A stretch of 64,000 nucleotides of DNA, from NCBI RefSeq assembly GCF_042661605.1, contig NZ_JBHSWJ010000002.1, positions 3,100,001 through 3,164,000 of the forward strand, given 5' to 3'. The position numbers and the translations under genes are program-made. The DNA is from Branchiibius cervicis (lineage in GTDB: Bacteria; Actinomycetota; Actinomycetes; Actinomycetales; Dermatophilaceae). Every line of letters starts with the position of its first letter. Positions within the stretch are counted from its first letter, which is position 1. Below, piece after piece: positions 33,401 through 41,492 of this stretch. Under the pieces are notes generated by a model that was not told the DNA's origin, searched no databases, and saw only the letters and a program-made list of their open reading frames with translations.

Positions 33401-34338
33401 AACGGGCTGATGGCGGTCGGGTGGTTGTGGGTCTCGACCTTCATCAGGACGTGCACGTCGTCCTCGCGGCCGCGGTAGACCGAGGGCCCGTCCGTGGCGG
33501 TCGGTAGGAAACGAGTACGCCGGCCTCCCACCATGACCGACGCGTTGTCCTTGTAGGCAACAACGGTCCCGGCGCCTGCGACCTGCTCGGTATGCCGGAT
33601 CATCCCGAAGAGGGACTGCGTCTCGACCTGCCCGTCCACGATGAAGTCGGCGTTGAAGATCTTGTGCCGGCAGTGCTCGGAGTTGGCCTGCGCGAACATC
33701 ATCAGCTCGACATCGGTGGGGTTGCGCTGCAGACCGGTGAACGACTCGACCAAGTAGTCGATCTCGTCGTCGGACAGGGCCAGGCCGAGCTCCCGGTTGG
33801 CCTCCTCCAGCGCCGAGCGACCATGCCGCAGGACGTCGATGTGCTCCATCGGCTCCGGGTCGCGCTCGACGAAGAGGGCGGCGGCATCCTCGCGGTGCGG
33901 GAACGCGACCTCGGTCATCCGGTCGTGCAGCACGTCGGCACACGCCGACCACTGCTCACCGGTGAGCGGGGCGGACGAGACCACGGTGAACTCGGTGACC
34001 CGCTCGATGCGCTGCACCTCGACCCCGCAGTTGTGGGCGATGTCGGTGGCCTTTGACGCCCACGGCGAGATCGTGCCCAGCCGGGGCGCAACCACGACGA
34101 GGGCTCCGCTGTCGTCGGAAGCCCAGGGCTCGCCGTACGTCAGGAGTCGCTCGACCGTCTCGTGGACGGCCGGCGACAACGGAGCGGCACTGGCCACCCA
34201 GTGCACGTAGCGGCCACTGACCCCGGTGACGGTGGGGACGAGCGCCTGCAGGCGCGTCGTCAGCCCGGCTGCTCGGAAGGCGGAGAGGGCATTGCCTCCG
34301 GGGACGACGGTGAGCACGTGATCGTGCGCAGCGGGCAT
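30412..34338 (-). CDS. purL: phosphoribosylformylglycinamidine synthase, single-chain PurL
   Basis: 1308 residues, the large form that carries synthetase and glutaminase in one chain. It makes FGAM from FGAR, glutamine and ATP in purine synthesis. Seen: N-terminal FGAR-AT domain; HNHPTAISPFPGAATGAGGE; GGAASSMAAG; FELSHRDR-type second half with CNWMAACGEPGEDAALYD; and a C-terminal class I glutamine amidotransferase with LAVLREQGVNSHVETAFMFD, the nucleophile in GICNGCQMFAAL, and PHPERVSRNVQMSW with the His-Glu pair. Most Actinobacteria encode this enzyme as separate PurS, PurQ and short PurL, so the fused enterobacterial-type form is noteworthy. ATG at 34338. It is divergent from the ArsB-like gene. 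Confidence 0.97.
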   Translation of the reverse strand: MPAAHDHVLTVVPGGNALSAFRAAGLTTRLQALVPTVTGVSGRYVHWVASAAPLSPAVHETVERLLTYGEPWASDDSGALVVVAPRLGTISPWASKATDIAHNCGVEVQRIERVTEFTVVSSAPLTGEQWSACADVLHDRMTEVAFPHREDAAALFVERDPEPMEHIDVLRHGRSALEEANRELGLALSDDEIDYLVESFTGLQRNPTDVELMMFAQANSEHCRHKIFNADFIVDGQVETQSLFGMIRHTEQVAGAGTVVAYKDNASVMVGGRRTRFLPTATDGPSVYRGREDDVHVLMKVETHNHPTAISPFPGAATGAGGEIRDEGATGRGSAPKAGLTGFVVSNLHLPGTEEPWESEEYGSPAHIASPLEIMVEGPIGAAAFNNEFGRPGLGGFFRVYEQTVDGVRRGYHKPIMSAGGLGTISADLVEKIPFPAGTLLIQIGGPGMRIGMGGGAASSMAAGTNAAALDFDSVQRGNPEIERRAQEVINHCWSLGPDQNPILAIHDVGAGGLSNAFPELVDDAGLGARFDLSAVPLEESGLAPKEIWCNESQERYVVAIAPTSLPRFAALCERERCPYAVVGVAADDGELVVTAGSAEPDSPFPDPVGVDSPGVAAGDTPIDMPMQVLLGKPPRMTRDVTRVERAGTSFDESAIDVREAAYAVLRHPSVASKRFLITIADRTVGGLTHRDQMVGPWQVPVADVAVTLADHVGFAGEAMASGERTPLAAKDAPASGRMAVGEALTNLLAAPVASLSSVKLSCNWMAACGEPGEDAALYDTVAAVALELCPALGISVPVGKDSLSMRTRWSEDGVTKQVTSPVSLVVTAFASLPDVRGTWTPALQGDTTLVLVDLGAGKDRLGGSMLAQVSDAFGSEVPDIDDPDQLLALADALAELRAADLVTAYHDRSDGGLWAAACEMAFAGATGVSLEVPSVAALFTEELGVLLEVPKASLEAASGVLRSRGLAYSVVGEPNSSRRVMVSIDGAPALDESLRDLGQAWDEVSWRIARLRDNPECADQEHTAFAAEDDPGLVVAPTFDPTEDVAAPYVSKGIRPKLAVLREQGVNSHVETAFMFDRAGFDAYDVHMTDLQSGRIALSEFTGLVAAGGFSYGDTLGAGEGWARSVLFHEDLTEQFREFFHRSGTFGLGICNGCQMFAALADLIPGADAWPLFTRNSSEQYEARLTQVEVLDSPSVLFAGMAGSRVPIAVAHGEGFANFAARGSLDEVHRALRFVDHHGQVATTYPHNPNGSPAGLTAVTTDDGRFTAMMPHPERVSRNVQMSWTSGPVQQESPWLRMFRNARVFVS

Positions 34339-34414
34339 GCGTGGGTCTCCCCGGGTTTGCGCGGCAGTCTTCCTGCCTCAGATTACCGGTGGGTCGGGCT
34401 GCTAGCGTCATGCG

Positions 34415-35503
34415 GTGCTCAGCGCCCACGAGGTGCTCGATCTCGCGGCACGGGTCGGGCCGGTGCTCGTCTTCCTTGTCGCTATCACCGTCGTCGCCGA
34501 AGTCGCCTCCATCGCCGGGGTTTTCGACGTGGCGGCGCATTGGGCCGCACGCGCCGGGGGTCGGCGTACCTGGCGGTTGTGGTTGCTCATCGTGGCGCTG
34601 GCGTGCGTCAGCACGATCGTGCTCAGCCTCGACACCACTGCCGTACTGCTCACCCCGGTGGCCATTGCGGTGGCCGCCCAGGTGGGTATCTCACCGGTCC
34701 CGTTCGCGATGACAACGCTGTGGCTGGCCAACACCGCCTCCCTGCTGCTGCCGGTCTCGAACCTGACCAACCTGTTGGCGCTGCACCACCTGCCGTCGAC
34801 GGGCGCCTACCTGCGGCTCTCGTGGGCACCCGCGCTGGCCGCGATCGTTGCCACCGTCGTGGTGCTGTTCGTGCGGCACCGACGGGCGCTGACCGGCACG
34901 TACGCCGTGTCGCCGCCTCCGCAAGGGCACGACCGGGTCCTGCTGTGGGTCGCCTCCGTGACGTGTGTCGTGCTGGCTCCGTTGTTCGTCACCGGCGTGA
35001 CGCCGGCGATCCCGGCCTCGGTGGCGGCGGTGGTGCTCTTAGGGACGTTGCTGGTGCGTTCGCGGTCCAGCCTGCGTTCGGTAGGGGTGCCGTGGCGGCT
35101 CGTCGTAGGTGTCATCGTGCTGTTCCTGGTGGTGCAGCTGGCTCTGGACCACGGACTGCGGTCAGTACTCACGTCGGCTGTCGGCTCCGGGACGGGCCCC
35201 GGAGCGCTGGCGCGGGTGGCCTCGACCGGAGCGATCTCGGCGAACGCGGTGAACAACCTGCCGGCGTACCTCGCGTTGGAGTCGGTGGCCTCGGACGCTC
35301 CGGCCCGGTTGATGGCGTTGTTGATCGGGGTCAACGCCGGGCCGCTGGTCACGGTGTGGGCCTCGCTGGCGACGCTGCTGTGGCGCCAGCGCTGCCGGGC
35401 GGCGGGGGTTTCCATCTCGACGCGGCGATTGGCCGGTGAGGGGTTGGTCGCGGCAGTCGCGTCCGTCGGGGCGGCGGTGGTGGCGCTGGTCCTGGTCAGC
35501 TAA
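34415..35503 (+). CDS. ArsB/SLC13-type ion transporter
   Basis: 362 residues from GTG 34415, with about ten hydrophobic segments and a central cytoplasmic linker. The two re-entrant-loop motifs of the ion-transporter superfamily appear as STIVLSLDTTAVLLTPVAIA and NTASLLLPVSNLTNLLAL in the first half and GAISANAVNNLPAYLALE and GVNAGPLVTVWASLATLLW in the second, as in ArsB arsenite exporters and related anion transporters. No arsR or arsC is nearby, so arsenite is not assured. The stop overlaps the convergent DUF402 gene by 8 bp. Confidence 0.85.
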   Translation: MLSAHEVLDLAARVGPVLVFLVAITVVAEVASIAGVFDVAAHWAARAGGRRTWRLWLLIVALACVSTIVLSLDTTAVLLTPVAIAVAAQVGISPVPFAMTTLWLANTASLLLPVSNLTNLLALHHLPSTGAYLRLSWAPALAAIVATVVVLFVRHRRALTGTYAVSPPPQGHDRVLLWVASVTCVVLAPLFVTGVTPAIPASVAAVVLLGTLLVRSRSSLRSVGVPWRLVVGVIVLFLVVQLALDHGLRSVLTSAVGSGTGPGALARVASTGAISANAVNNLPAYLALESVASDAPARLMALLIGVNAGPLVTVWASLATLLWRQRCRAAGVSISTRRLAGEGLVAAVASVGAAVVALVLVS

Positions 35504-35899
35504 GCAGCGTCGGGACGGGCCAGTCCGGGTCGGGCGCGAACGTCTCCCAGCCTTGGTTGAACGGAGCGGCCCCGGCGCGGACGACCTCCTCCGCCTCGAC
35601 GAGTTTTTCGATCAGTTCGTCTGCTTGCTGCCGAGTGAATCGGCCCTGGACCACGGCTAGTTCGAGTTCGTCGACATCCTTCCGGGTCACCTGCCCGCCG
35701 GGTTCGACCCAGAGGTTAACGACCAGGTCCCGGCTGCGGGTCTCCCTCGGTCCACGCCGGTGCGGACGGCGGTCCCCGCGGGGAGCCACGCAATCAATGC
35801 CTCGGCGTCGTCGCGGATTACCCGCACCGGCGTGACGACGTCCATCCCCGGGTCCCCGTAGCACCAGTTGATCTCGGTACCCGGCGACCAGTAGCTCAC
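35496..35899 (-). CDS. DUF402 protein, one frameshift
   Basis: About 134 residues when repaired. N-terminal frame: SYWSPGTEINWCYGDPG and VTPVRVIRDDAEALIAWLPA; C-terminal frame: RETRSRDLVVNLWVEPGG then KDVDELELAVVQGRF and QADELIEKLVEAEEVV. Together they match the DUF402/FomD-like beta-barrel nucleotidyl phosphatase family. One added base at about 35743 joins them. GTG at 35899 is the preferred start; a TTG at 35923 would add eight residues. FomD-type enzymes hydrolyse nucleoside phosphates, but this member's role is unknown. Confidence 0.75.
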
Positions 35900-35970
35900 G
35901 AGAGAACCGTACGACCCGCCCAAGCAGTTCCAGCTTGTGGATAGTGCCGCCGCGCACCCGGCCGCCGCGT

Positions 35971-36882
35971 CTATCGCCGAAGCGCGGCGAGCCGGGTCAG
36001 GTTGCGACCCGCCATCGCGATCGTCATGGGTCCGACACGGGGAATGAAGACGCTGGCGCGATCCCGCACCGAAGGATCGAAGTTGGTGAACTCGGCGACG
36101 TCGACGCAGATGGCTCCGGGTCGGATCTCCTCGCCCCGGATCGGTTCGAAATCTCGTGAGGGCACCGCGGAGATGACCACGTCGGACGCGGCCAGGGCGG
36201 AGGCCCGATCGATCCCCGACTCATGCAGGTCGTGGGCGTGGCGACCGATAGCAGGTTCGAACGTCACCGAACCGTCCACGTCCAGCGAGTGCACCCGCGC
36301 GCCGTCGTTGGCCAGCATCGCCGCGAGCGGTCGACCGACGATGTCACTGCGGTTGATCACGCACGCCGTCACCCCTTCCAACGGCGCCGAGGAGCCCGAG
36401 CCCCGCATGCCGGCGTAGTCGAGCAACTTGAGAATGGCCAGCGGGGTGCACGGCAAGATCGCCCGCAGCGTGCGATCGGGGTCCACGTAGCGCTGGTTCT
36501 CATAGAGCAGCCGGCTCCAGAAGGAATGCATCCCCTCCATGTCTTTCCGTGGATCGACCAGTTCCCGCAACCAGCGATCCTGCGGCCGGTCGATGAGCGG
36601 GTAGTAGAGGAAGACACCGTCGACTGCGGGGTCGTTGTTGGCGTCGGCGATTGCCGGCTGGACCTCCGGCGCAGCCACCTTCCGCAGGTCGAATTCGATG
36701 CCCATTGAGCCGAATCCCTTGGCGGCGTAGCGGGCGTACGTCGCGGCGGGCCCGCTGTCGCGTCCGAGCAGACCCACGACGCGAAGGCTTCGTCCTCCGT
36801 TGGCCAGGCGCTGCACCTGCGCCCGGACCTGGTCCCGATACTGCTCGGCGACGACCGCCGGGTCGAGTTCAACCGCGGTCAT
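35971..36882 (-). CDS. yeast MTD1-like methylenetetrahydrofolate dehydrogenase
   Basis: 303 residues. This is a FolD-superfamily protein but closest, from memory, to the monofunctional NAD-dependent enzyme MTD1 of yeast rather than to bifunctional bacterial FolD. Shared landmarks: KDMEG where FolD has KDVDG, ILPCTPLAILKLLDYAG, and VINRSDIVGRPLAAMLANDG followed by VHSLDVDGS. It then ends VGPMTIAMAGRNLTRLA. Length is near yeast MTD1 (about 320) and FolD (about 285). The reaction would be 5,10-methylene-THF to methenyl-THF. ATG at 36882; ribosome site weak. No other folate gene is adjacent. Confidence 0.82.
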   Translation of the reverse strand: MTAVELDPAVVAEQYRDQVRAQVQRLANGGRSLRVVGLLGRDSGPAATYARYAAKGFGSMGIEFDLRKVAAPEVQPAIADANNDPAVDGVFLYYPLIDRPQDRWLRELVDPRKDMEGMHSFWSRLLYENQRYVDPDRTLRAILPCTPLAILKLLDYAGMRGSGSSAPLEGVTACVINRSDIVGRPLAAMLANDGARVHSLDVDGSVTFEPAIGRHAHDLHESGIDRASALAASDVVISAVPSRDFEPIRGEEIRPGAICVDVAEFTNFDPSVRDRASVFIPRVGPMTIAMAGRNLTRLAALRR

Positions 36883-37053
36883 CGGACCGGATCCAAACGC
36901 TGCACCAGCGATTCGCGGCGCTCCCGTAAAGATGCCGCCACGCAACCACCACCGGGAGTGGCCGACGACGACTCCGTCGTCGCGCCGGGATCCCCGGTGC
37001 GCTCGTCCCACAGACTGCTTGTCACGACGGCAACCTTACGGGCGTCGCCCGGG

Positions 37054-38658
37054 CTACTCGCGCAAAGCGGCTCGCACCTCGTGCTTCTGGACCTTCCCGG
37101 TGGCGGTCTTCGGCAACTCGGGCAGCACTCGCACCGTCTTGGGCACCTGGAAGCCGGCCAGCCGCTGCTTCGCCGCCGCAACCACGTCGTCGGCCAACTG
37201 CGCGGCCGGCACCGAGCCATCGGACACGACCACCGCCGTCACCGCTTCGCCCCAGCGCTCGTCCGGTACGCCGACCACGCAGCACTCGGCCACACCGGGC
37301 ACCCCGCCGATGACGCGCTCGACGATCACCGACGACACGTTCTCGCCACCGGACTTGATGATGTCCTTGACCCGGTCGGTGAACCACACCACCGAGTCCT
37401 TGTCGATGTGCCCGACGTCTCCGCTGTGGAACCAGCCGCCCGCGAACGCTGAGGCGTTGGCCGCCGGGTTGTTCCAGTACCCGGAACACACGTTGCCGCC
37501 GCGGTAGACGATCTCCCCGGTCTCGTCGATTCCGACGACACCGCCGCCGGGCTGCATGATGCCCACGTCGAGGGTCGGAACCGCCGAACCCCACGACGTC
37601 GGTGCGCTGTGCCGGTGCTCCGGGAACTGCATCACCGTCGCGGGCACCACCTCGGTCTGTCCCGAGCCCAGAATCACGTCCGCGTTGGTGAACGTGTCGT
37701 CGACGGCCGCCAGTAGCTCGTCCGGCATCGGGGCCATCGCGTAGATCGCCGTGGTCACGCCGCTGACGTCCCGCGGCTTGGCCTTGAACGCGGCCAGCGT
37801 CGCCGCCCACATCATCGGCAACATCATGGTGTGCGTGACGTTTTCGCGCTCGATGAGGTCGAGTACGGCGTTCGGATCGAACGCGGGCAACAGCACCGCC
37901 GTGCCGCCGACGGTCAGCATCGGCTGGGTCAGCGTGTTCAGCGCCGTGGTGTGGAACATCGGCAGCACCACCAGCATCGTCGGCGACTGCAGACCCCACG
38001 TCTGCCGGGTCACGATGACATCGGACAGCAGCGCGATCTGCAGTGACACGTGGCTGACCAGCACGCCCTTGGGCCGCGACGTCGTGCCCGAGGTGTACAG
38101 ACACTGCACGATGTCGCGGTCATCCACGATCACCTCGACCGGGCCGCCTGACGAAGCCGCGGTCCACGCGTCCCAATCCTCGGTGCGTACCCGCTCGAAG
38201 GGCTCGCTCCCGCCCACCACGATCACGGTCTCGACCAACGGCAGGTCCGGCAACAGTGCGGCGACCCGGGGTGCGAACATCGCGTCGACCACGATGACGG
38301 TCGCCTCGGCATCCGCCAGGATCCACCGCTGGTCAGCCGCCGTCAGCACGATGTTGACCGGCATCGCGACCATCCCGGACTTCGCGCACCCGTAGTAGGT
38401 CGCCAGGAACCGCCACGAGTTCATCATCAGCATCGCCACCGGCGATTGGGTCGGCAGGCCCAGGTCCAGCAGCGCGCGAGCGACGTGCTCGGCGGAGTCG
38501 TTCAACTCGGCGTACGTCACCCGATCGGCCCCGTCGACCACGGCCACTCGGTCCGGAAACATTCCCGAGATCCGGCGCAGCGAGTCACCGATGTTGACCC
38601 GCGTAGCCAGGTTGTATTCCAGCGGATCGACTTGCGAGACATCGGCTTTCATCGGCAT
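37054..38658 (-). CDS. AMP-forming acyl-CoA synthetase 1 (atu-like cluster)
   Basis: 534 residues of the ANL superfamily. Adenylation motifs: LYTSGTTSRPKGVLVSH, GSGQTEVVPATVMQ, GGWFHSGDVGHIDKD, WFTDRVKDIIKSGGENVSS, and a C-terminal PKTATGKVQKHEVR with the catalytic Lys. It activates a carboxylic acid to its CoA ester. ATG at 38658 follows GAAGGAG. It lies 22 bp after a second synthetase and both follow an acyl-CoA dehydrogenase on the same strand, so the three form an operon facing atuA. The AtuH-like role is inferred from context. Confidence 0.93.
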   Translation of the reverse strand: MPMKADVSQVDPLEYNLATRVNIGDSLRRISGMFPDRVAVVDGADRVTYAELNDSAEHVARALLDLGLPTQSPVAMLMMNSWRFLATYYGCAKSGMVAMPVNIVLTAADQRWILADAEATVIVVDAMFAPRVAALLPDLPLVETVIVVGGSEPFERVRTEDWDAWTAASSGGPVEVIVDDRDIVQCLYTSGTTSRPKGVLVSHVSLQIALLSDVIVTRQTWGLQSPTMLVVLPMFHTTALNTLTQPMLTVGGTAVLLPAFDPNAVLDLIERENVTHTMMLPMMWAATLAAFKAKPRDVSGVTTAIYAMAPMPDELLAAVDDTFTNADVILGSGQTEVVPATVMQFPEHRHSAPTSWGSAVPTLDVGIMQPGGGVVGIDETGEIVYRGGNVCSGYWNNPAANASAFAGGWFHSGDVGHIDKDSVVWFTDRVKDIIKSGGENVSSVIVERVIGGVPGVAECCVVGVPDERWGEAVTAVVVSDGSVPAAQLADDVVAAAKQRLAGFQVPKTVRVLPELPKTATGKVQKHEVRAALRE

Positions 38659-38680
38659 GTCAGCTCTCCTTCGTAGGACG

Positions 38681-40257
38681 TCATCGGTTCACAGCGCTGG
38701 CCGCGCCGCCGTACAGCTCGCGCAGATCCCGCTTGAGCACCTTGCCGGTGGCGGTCCGCGGGAGGGCCTCGACGAATTCGACGCGCTTGGGCGACTTGAA
38801 GTGCGCGACCCGGTCACGGGTCCACGCCAGCAGTTCCTCGGCGCTCACCTGACCGTCCGGCGTACGCGCGACGACGGCCACGATGCTCTCCCCCAGGCGG
38901 TGTCGGGTACGCCGATCACGGCCACCTCGCCCACGTCCGGGTGGCGATACATCACCTGCTCGACCTCGATGGGGTACACGTTCTCCCCACCGGTGATGAT
39001 CATGTCCTTCTTGCGGTCGACCAGGGTGTAGAAACCGGCCTCGTCGCGGCGGCCCAGGTCGCCGGTGTGGAACCATCCGCCGCGCATGGCCTCGGCGGTG
39101 GCCTCCGGCTTCTTCCAGTAGCCGGCCATGACGTTCGGGCCGCGGATGACCAGCTCGCCGACCTCACCGATCGGCACGTCCTCACCCGTCTCGTCGACCA
39201 ACCGGAACTCGACGTGCATCAGCGGCTTGCCGATCGATCCGGCGTGATCGACGACTTCATCCGGCTGCAGACACGACGCGTTTGGCGAGGTCTCGGTCAT
39301 CCCGAAACCCTCGGTGAACTGCACTCCCAGCGCGCGCATCCCTTCGATGACCACGATGGGGCACGGGGCGCCTCCGCTGACCGCGGTCCGCAGCGACGAC
39401 AGATCGCGCGTGGCAAAGGACGGAGCGTTGAGTACGGCCGCCCACATGGCGGGGACGAGGAAGGCATTGGTGATGCGGTGCCGTTCGGCCAGTTCCAGCC
39501 ACGACTCGGGCGTGAACGCCTCCTGGATCACCGTGCTTGCCCCGAGGTAGAGGTAGGGCATCGTGTGAACGCCGAGGGCGCCGATGTGGAACAGCGGAGC
39601 GCTGGACAACGTGATGTCGCGGCGGTTGTTGCCGTCGCCGAGCCCCAGACCGTTGAAGACATTCCACTGGAAGTTGCCGTGGGTCAGCATGGCGCCCTTG
39701 GGGGCGCCCGTCGTGCCCGAGGTGTACATCAGCACGCACACCTCGTCGAGATCGATCAACCGGGTGACCCGCTCGGGTTTCCCGCTACGCAGCAGGTCCT
39801 CGTATTCGCCCTCTGCACCTGCGGCCCGGTCGGCGGCCGTCGGCACCGCGATGCGGGTTTGCACCGCCGTACCCTCCGCACATGCGGCATCGGCCAGGGC
39901 GGTCAAGGAGGTGGACGCGAACAACACCTTGGCGCCGCTGTCGGTGAGCACGTAGCGCACCTCGGGCGCCGACAGTCGGAAGTTCACCGGGACGCTGATC
40001 GCGCCGAGCTTGGCGACCGCGACGTAGATCTCCATCATCGCCACGCTGTTCAGGGTCAGCATCGCGACGCGGTCGCCGCGCACGACTCCTTCGCTACTCA
40101 ACGCATCCGCCAACCGGTTGGTGCGCACCTCCAATTCGGCGTAGGTGGTCACCTGCCCGGTCTCGGCGCTGACCAGCGCGGGCCGGTCCGGGTTACGCAG
40201 CGCGTGCTTGGTGACCCAGTCACCGAAACCGGCGTCGACGCCGAGTGCGTTGTCCAC
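38681..40257 (-). CDS. AMP-forming acyl-CoA synthetase 2, one frameshift
   Basis: About 525 residues when repaired. Motifs: VLMYTSGTTGAPKGAMLTH, GFGMTETSPNASCL, GGWFHTGDLGRRDEAG, LVDRKKDMIITGGENVYPIE, and in the second frame LPRTATGKVLKRDLREL. The frame is lost after VIGVPDTAWG; one extra base in the C5 run at 38890-38894 (plus-strand view) restores ESIVAVVARTPDG. GTG at 40257 has GAGG 5 nt upstream and lies 7 bp after the acyl-CoA dehydrogenase stop. Two ligases in one operon suggest two substrates or sequential acids. Confidence 0.9.
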
Positions 40258-40264
40258 GATCGCC

Positions 40265-41413
40265 TCAGCCCAGCGGGTAGCCGTCGATGCGAGCGATGAC
40301 CTGCAGCATGACTTCGTCCGCACCGCCGCCGATGGAGGCCAGGCGGGCGTCGCGGAACATGCGTGCCGTCCAGGTCTCCTCCATGTAGCCGATCCCGCCG
40401 TGGAACTGCAGGCACATGTCTGCCACCTCCCGCACCAACCGGCCCGCCTCCCACTTGGCGATCGAGGCCATCCGGGTGATGTCCTCCCCCGCCATGAGCG
40501 CCTCGCACACGGCCTGGTTGTGGTGCCGGAGCAGATCGTTGCGGGCCGCCAACTCGGTCAGCCGGAACGCGATGTACTGGTGCGACGCCAGCGGTTTGCC
40601 GAAGGTGGTGCGCTGCTTCAAATACTCCCGCGTCTTTTCCAGCGCCACGTCGATCTGTCCGACGATCGAATACGCCGCTGACATCCGCTCGATGACGAAC
40701 TGTTCCATCTGCTGCTGGAATCCGCGCCCGATCGTCCCGATCGTGTTCGCGACCGGGACCCGCACCTCATCGAGGACGAGTTCAGCGGTGTCGGACGAGC
40801 GGTTGCCCAGCTTGTCGAGTTTGCGGGCGACCGAGAAACCTTCGGACGAGGTGGGTACGACGATCTGCGACATCCCGCGGTAACCGCCCTCGTCCGAGGT
40901 GCGCACCAGCAGGCAGACCCAGTCGGCCTGTACTCCGTTGGTGATGTAGAGCTTGCGACCGGTGATCACCCAGTCGTCACCGTCGCGAGTGGCCCGCGTG
41001 CGTAGCGCGGACACGTCGGAACCGGTGTCCGGCTCGGTGACCCCGATCGCGGCGACCATCTCACCGGCGATCGCCGGCTTGAGGTACTTCTGGCGCAGTT
41101 CCTTCGACCCGTACTTCGCCAACGACGGGGTCGCCATGTTGGCCTGCACGTTGATCGCCATGGAGACACCGCCGGCAGCGATCCTGCCCAGCTCCTCACA
41201 AGCCACCATCGTGTAGGAGTGATCGGCGCCCTCCCCGCCGTCCTCCGGGTCGTACTCGATCCCGAGCAACCCGTATTTGCCCAGCTGCGGGAACAGGTCG
41301 TGCGCGGGGAAGATGCCCTCCGACTCCCACTGATCGACGTACGGGTTGATCTGGGTGTCCACCACCGACCGAACGGTGGCCGCGAACGATCGGTGGTCAT
41401 CGGTGAGCCGCAT
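40265..41413 (-). CDS. acyl-CoA dehydrogenase, IVD/LCAD type (atu-like cluster)
   Basis: 382 residues. Seen: AAIGVTEPDTGSDVSALRTR, ITGRKLYITNGVQADW, FHGGIGYMEETWTARMFRDA, then SIGGGADEVMLQV. In place of the Y-E-G-T Glu this protein has Gly, while Glu in QFVIERMSAAYSI sits where isovaleryl-CoA and long-chain dehydrogenases carry their catalytic base, so it should be active on branched or long acyl-CoA (family knowledge). First gene of the left-running arm; its promoter is shared with the TIGR03084 gene and contains a 24-bp inverted repeat. AtuD-like citronellyl-CoA oxidation is a candidate role. Confidence 0.92.
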   Translation of the reverse strand: MRLTDDHRSFAATVRSVVDTQINPYVDQWESEGIFPAHDLFPQLGKYGLLGIEYDPEDGGEGADHSYTMVACEELGRIAAGGVSMAINVQANMATPSLAKYGSKELRQKYLKPAIAGEMVAAIGVTEPDTGSDVSALRTRATRDGDDWVITGRKLYITNGVQADWVCLLVRTSDEGGYRGMSQIVVPTSSEGFSVARKLDKLGNRSSDTAELVLDEVRVPVANTIGTIGRGFQQQMEQFVIERMSAAYSIVGQIDVALEKTREYLKQRTTFGKPLASHQYIAFRLTELAARNDLLRHHNQAVCEALMAGEDITRMASIAKWEAGRLVREVADMCLQFHGGIGYMEETWTARMFRDARLASIGGGADEVMLQVIARIDGYPLG

Positions 41414-41442
41414 GTCCGAACGTTACCCAGATCACACTTTCG

Positions 41443-41466
41443 AAAACAAGCAGTGTTGCTTGATTT
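41443..41466. promoter_or_regulatory. operator candidate AAAACAAGCA-GTGT-TGCTTGATTT
   Basis: Arms of 10 bp match at 9 positions. It lies in the 79-bp gap between the two divergent arms of the atu-like cluster and is A/T-rich against its surroundings. It is the probable binding site of the TetR protein encoded at 49538. Confidence 0.7.
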
Positions 41467-41492
41467 CTTTCCGTGTGGCAACGTCAGCCCTC

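Noticed and set aside
34415..35503. Arsenite efflux pump ArsB as a firm call
   Set aside because: The fold matches, but no arsR or arsC is adjacent and related members move other anions; the broader call was kept.
38941..40299. 452-codon plus-strand frame opposite acyl-CoA synthetase 2
   Set aside because: Antisense mirror of a clear ANL enzyme; no motifs.
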